Part shown: piece after piece, positions 63,121 to 64,000 of the stretch | Layout of the letters: the number at the start of each line of letters is the position of its first letter | Position numbering within the stretch: position 1 is the stretch's first letter | From: Sulfurospirillum sp. UCH001 | GTDB lineage: Bacteria; Campylobacterota; Campylobacteria; Campylobacterales; Sulfurospirillaceae | Length of the DNA: 64,000 nucleotides | Direction of reading: 5' to 3' | Assembly (NCBI RefSeq): GCF_001548035.1 | Contig: NZ_AP014723.1 | Coordinates: forward strand, 1,364,001-1,428,000 | Position numbers and translations under genes: made by a program | The notes under the pieces: generated by a model | The model's input: the letters and a program-made list of their open reading frames with translations, nothing else | Told to the model about the DNA's origin: nothing | The model's database searches: none

Positions 63121-64000
63121 TTAGTTATTTACCAATTTTGGAACCGTAATAGAACCAAATGGCAGCACTATAATGCTTGCATCTTCACCTTTTTCTTTAA
63201 TGGCATCTTCTAAAGCGATATGCAAATCATGGTATGGTTTGAGATGAACTGCTTTCATCTCTTCATCACTCAGCTCACTCACTGCCCAGCTTTGTGCCCA
63301 AAGATTAATTTCTGCCATTTTGGCTGCTTTGTGATAGCCTAATTTATAACCGCATTTGATTTTATTGAGCACTTCTTGCGCGCAGTGCGCAGAACTCATG
63401 AGTTTAAAGAAACCTTCTTCACCAATACCGGTTCTACATTTTGCAACCATGATTAGAATACCATTCTCCTTAAGTGCTAATTTGCCGTTATCTAGGGATT
63501 TTTGTGACTGATAAAGGTCAATATCCATTGGATAAGGAGCTACAGAGATCACAATATCCGCTTTTTGAGGAATGTTCACACAAAAGACTTCATCCGCTTT
63601 ATCGATGGCTGCATAAAAAGAATCACTTAAATCACCCGCTCTTACAGCGCAAATATCATGGTCACTATCCAGTACCGTCATGATGGCAAATACATCGATA
63701 TGTTTAAGCACACCCATTGCATCCATCATATCTTCATGCACTGGATTACCTTTTAAGGAAAGAGCTTGTGCATTGGGATGAAGTGCTAAAAGATGATTTT
63801 GCTGAATCGTCTCGTACGCTGCAACACCTGGTAAGAAGGCTTTACGTCCACCTGTATAACCTGCAAAATAATGTGGTTCAACAGAACCGATAGCACACAC
63901 TTTTTTCGCATTGGCAACGATTTTATTGAGGTACATCTCTGTTCCATTGCTTGACTTACCAAGATAAACCATCTCATCTTTTTTAGAGTCATGGCTCCAA
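63121..64000 (-). CDS. larA: Nickel-dependent lactate racemase or related LarA, C-terminal part (cut by window edge)
   Basis: The gene enters from the right edge without a start, so only its C-terminal 290 or so residues are visible. LarA uses a nickel pincer cofactor bound to a lysine to racemise lactate or another 2-hydroxyacid. Key residues are seen in EPHYFAGYTGGRKAF: the His and the Lys that binds the pincer, and then IQQNH with a third His, all equivalent to His174, Lys184 and His200 of the Lactiplantibacillus enzyme. The frame is open to base 64000 (codons WSHDSKKDE before a Met). The substrate is uncertain, because LarA homologues act on several 2-hydroxyacids. Confidence 0.93.
   Translation of the reverse strand, partial: WSHDSKKDEMVYLGKSSNGTEMYLNKIVANAKKVCAIGSVEPHYFAGYTGGRKAFLPGVAAYETIQQNHLLALHPNAQALSLKGNPVHEDMMDAMGVLKHIDVFAIMTVLDSDHDICAVRAGDLSDSFYAAIDKADEVFCVNIPQKADIVISVAPYPMDIDLYQSQKSLDNGKLALKENGILIMVAKCRTGIGEEGFFKLMSSAHCAQEVLNKIKCGYKLGYHKAAKMAEINLWAQSWAVSELSDEEMKAVHLKPYHDLHIALEDAIKEKGEDASIIVLPFGSITVPKLVNN

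Overview
The window looks like a chromosomal segment from a free-living member of the Campylobacterota (Epsilonproteobacteria), most likely Sulfurospirillum or a close relative. This is inferred from the AT-rich, densely packed genes with many 1-4 base overlaps, short TATAAT-type promoters, a class II DAHP synthase, an FlgA gene beside a tRNA, many chemoreceptors, periplasmic redox proteins and a nickel-pincer (Lar) operon. The species cannot be fixed from the sequence alone.

Bases 1-5500 are accessory DNA. They hold the 3' end of a type I restriction gene (hsdR), two unknown small membrane proteins, a serine recombinase, about 660 bases of non-coding DNA with dispersed palindromic repeats, and a P-loop gene cut by an IS3-family element whose other flank carries a C-terminal remnant of uncertain parentage. 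The region ends at the 3' end of a tRNA-Pro(GGG) gene, a common integration point.

Bases 5.5-24.4 kb are core genes: a B12-binding radical SAM protein, a DUF445 protein, trmA, chemoreceptors, threonine ammonia-lyase, a four-gene polar amino acid ABC importer divergent from an unusual chemoreceptor, class II DAHP synthase, a CDF transporter, a DedA protein and proA. Bases 24.4-33.1 kb form a plus-strand run: a flavoprotein oxidoreductase, a 1031-residue coiled-coil membrane protein, a TrmN6-like methyltransferase, a cysteine-cluster protein, a TPR lipoprotein, trpC, a HIT protein and selU/mnmH.

Bases 33.1-40.3 kb are on the minus strand: an ECF-type nickel/cobalt importer with a palindromic candidate operator, pdxJ-pdxA, and a redox module made of a Tat-exported sulfide:quinone oxidoreductase-like protein, a lipoprotein cytochrome c and a membrane cytochrome b with two haem c sites. 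Bases 40.4-45.1 kb carry a Ppx/GppA protein, ilvI-ilvH and lpxD. From 54 kb down to 45 kb a minus-strand series runs tRNA-Gly, flgA, ubiX, coaD, tmk, hisS, speA, cysE, aspartate aminotransferase and a GltD-like oxidoreductase.

The last 10 kb hold a chemoreceptor, moeA, murA, a multidomain PilZ protein and the lar operon (larA-larC-larE-larB, larA running off the end). The lar genes make and use a nickel pincer cofactor for lactate racemization or a related reaction, and the nickel/cobalt importer 25 kb away could supply the metal. The most unusual points are the repeat-rich accessory element, the flgA start problem at tRNA-Gly, the exported SQR-like redox module, paired palindromes between the importer and its neighbouring chemoreceptor, and the degenerate multidomain PilZ protein.
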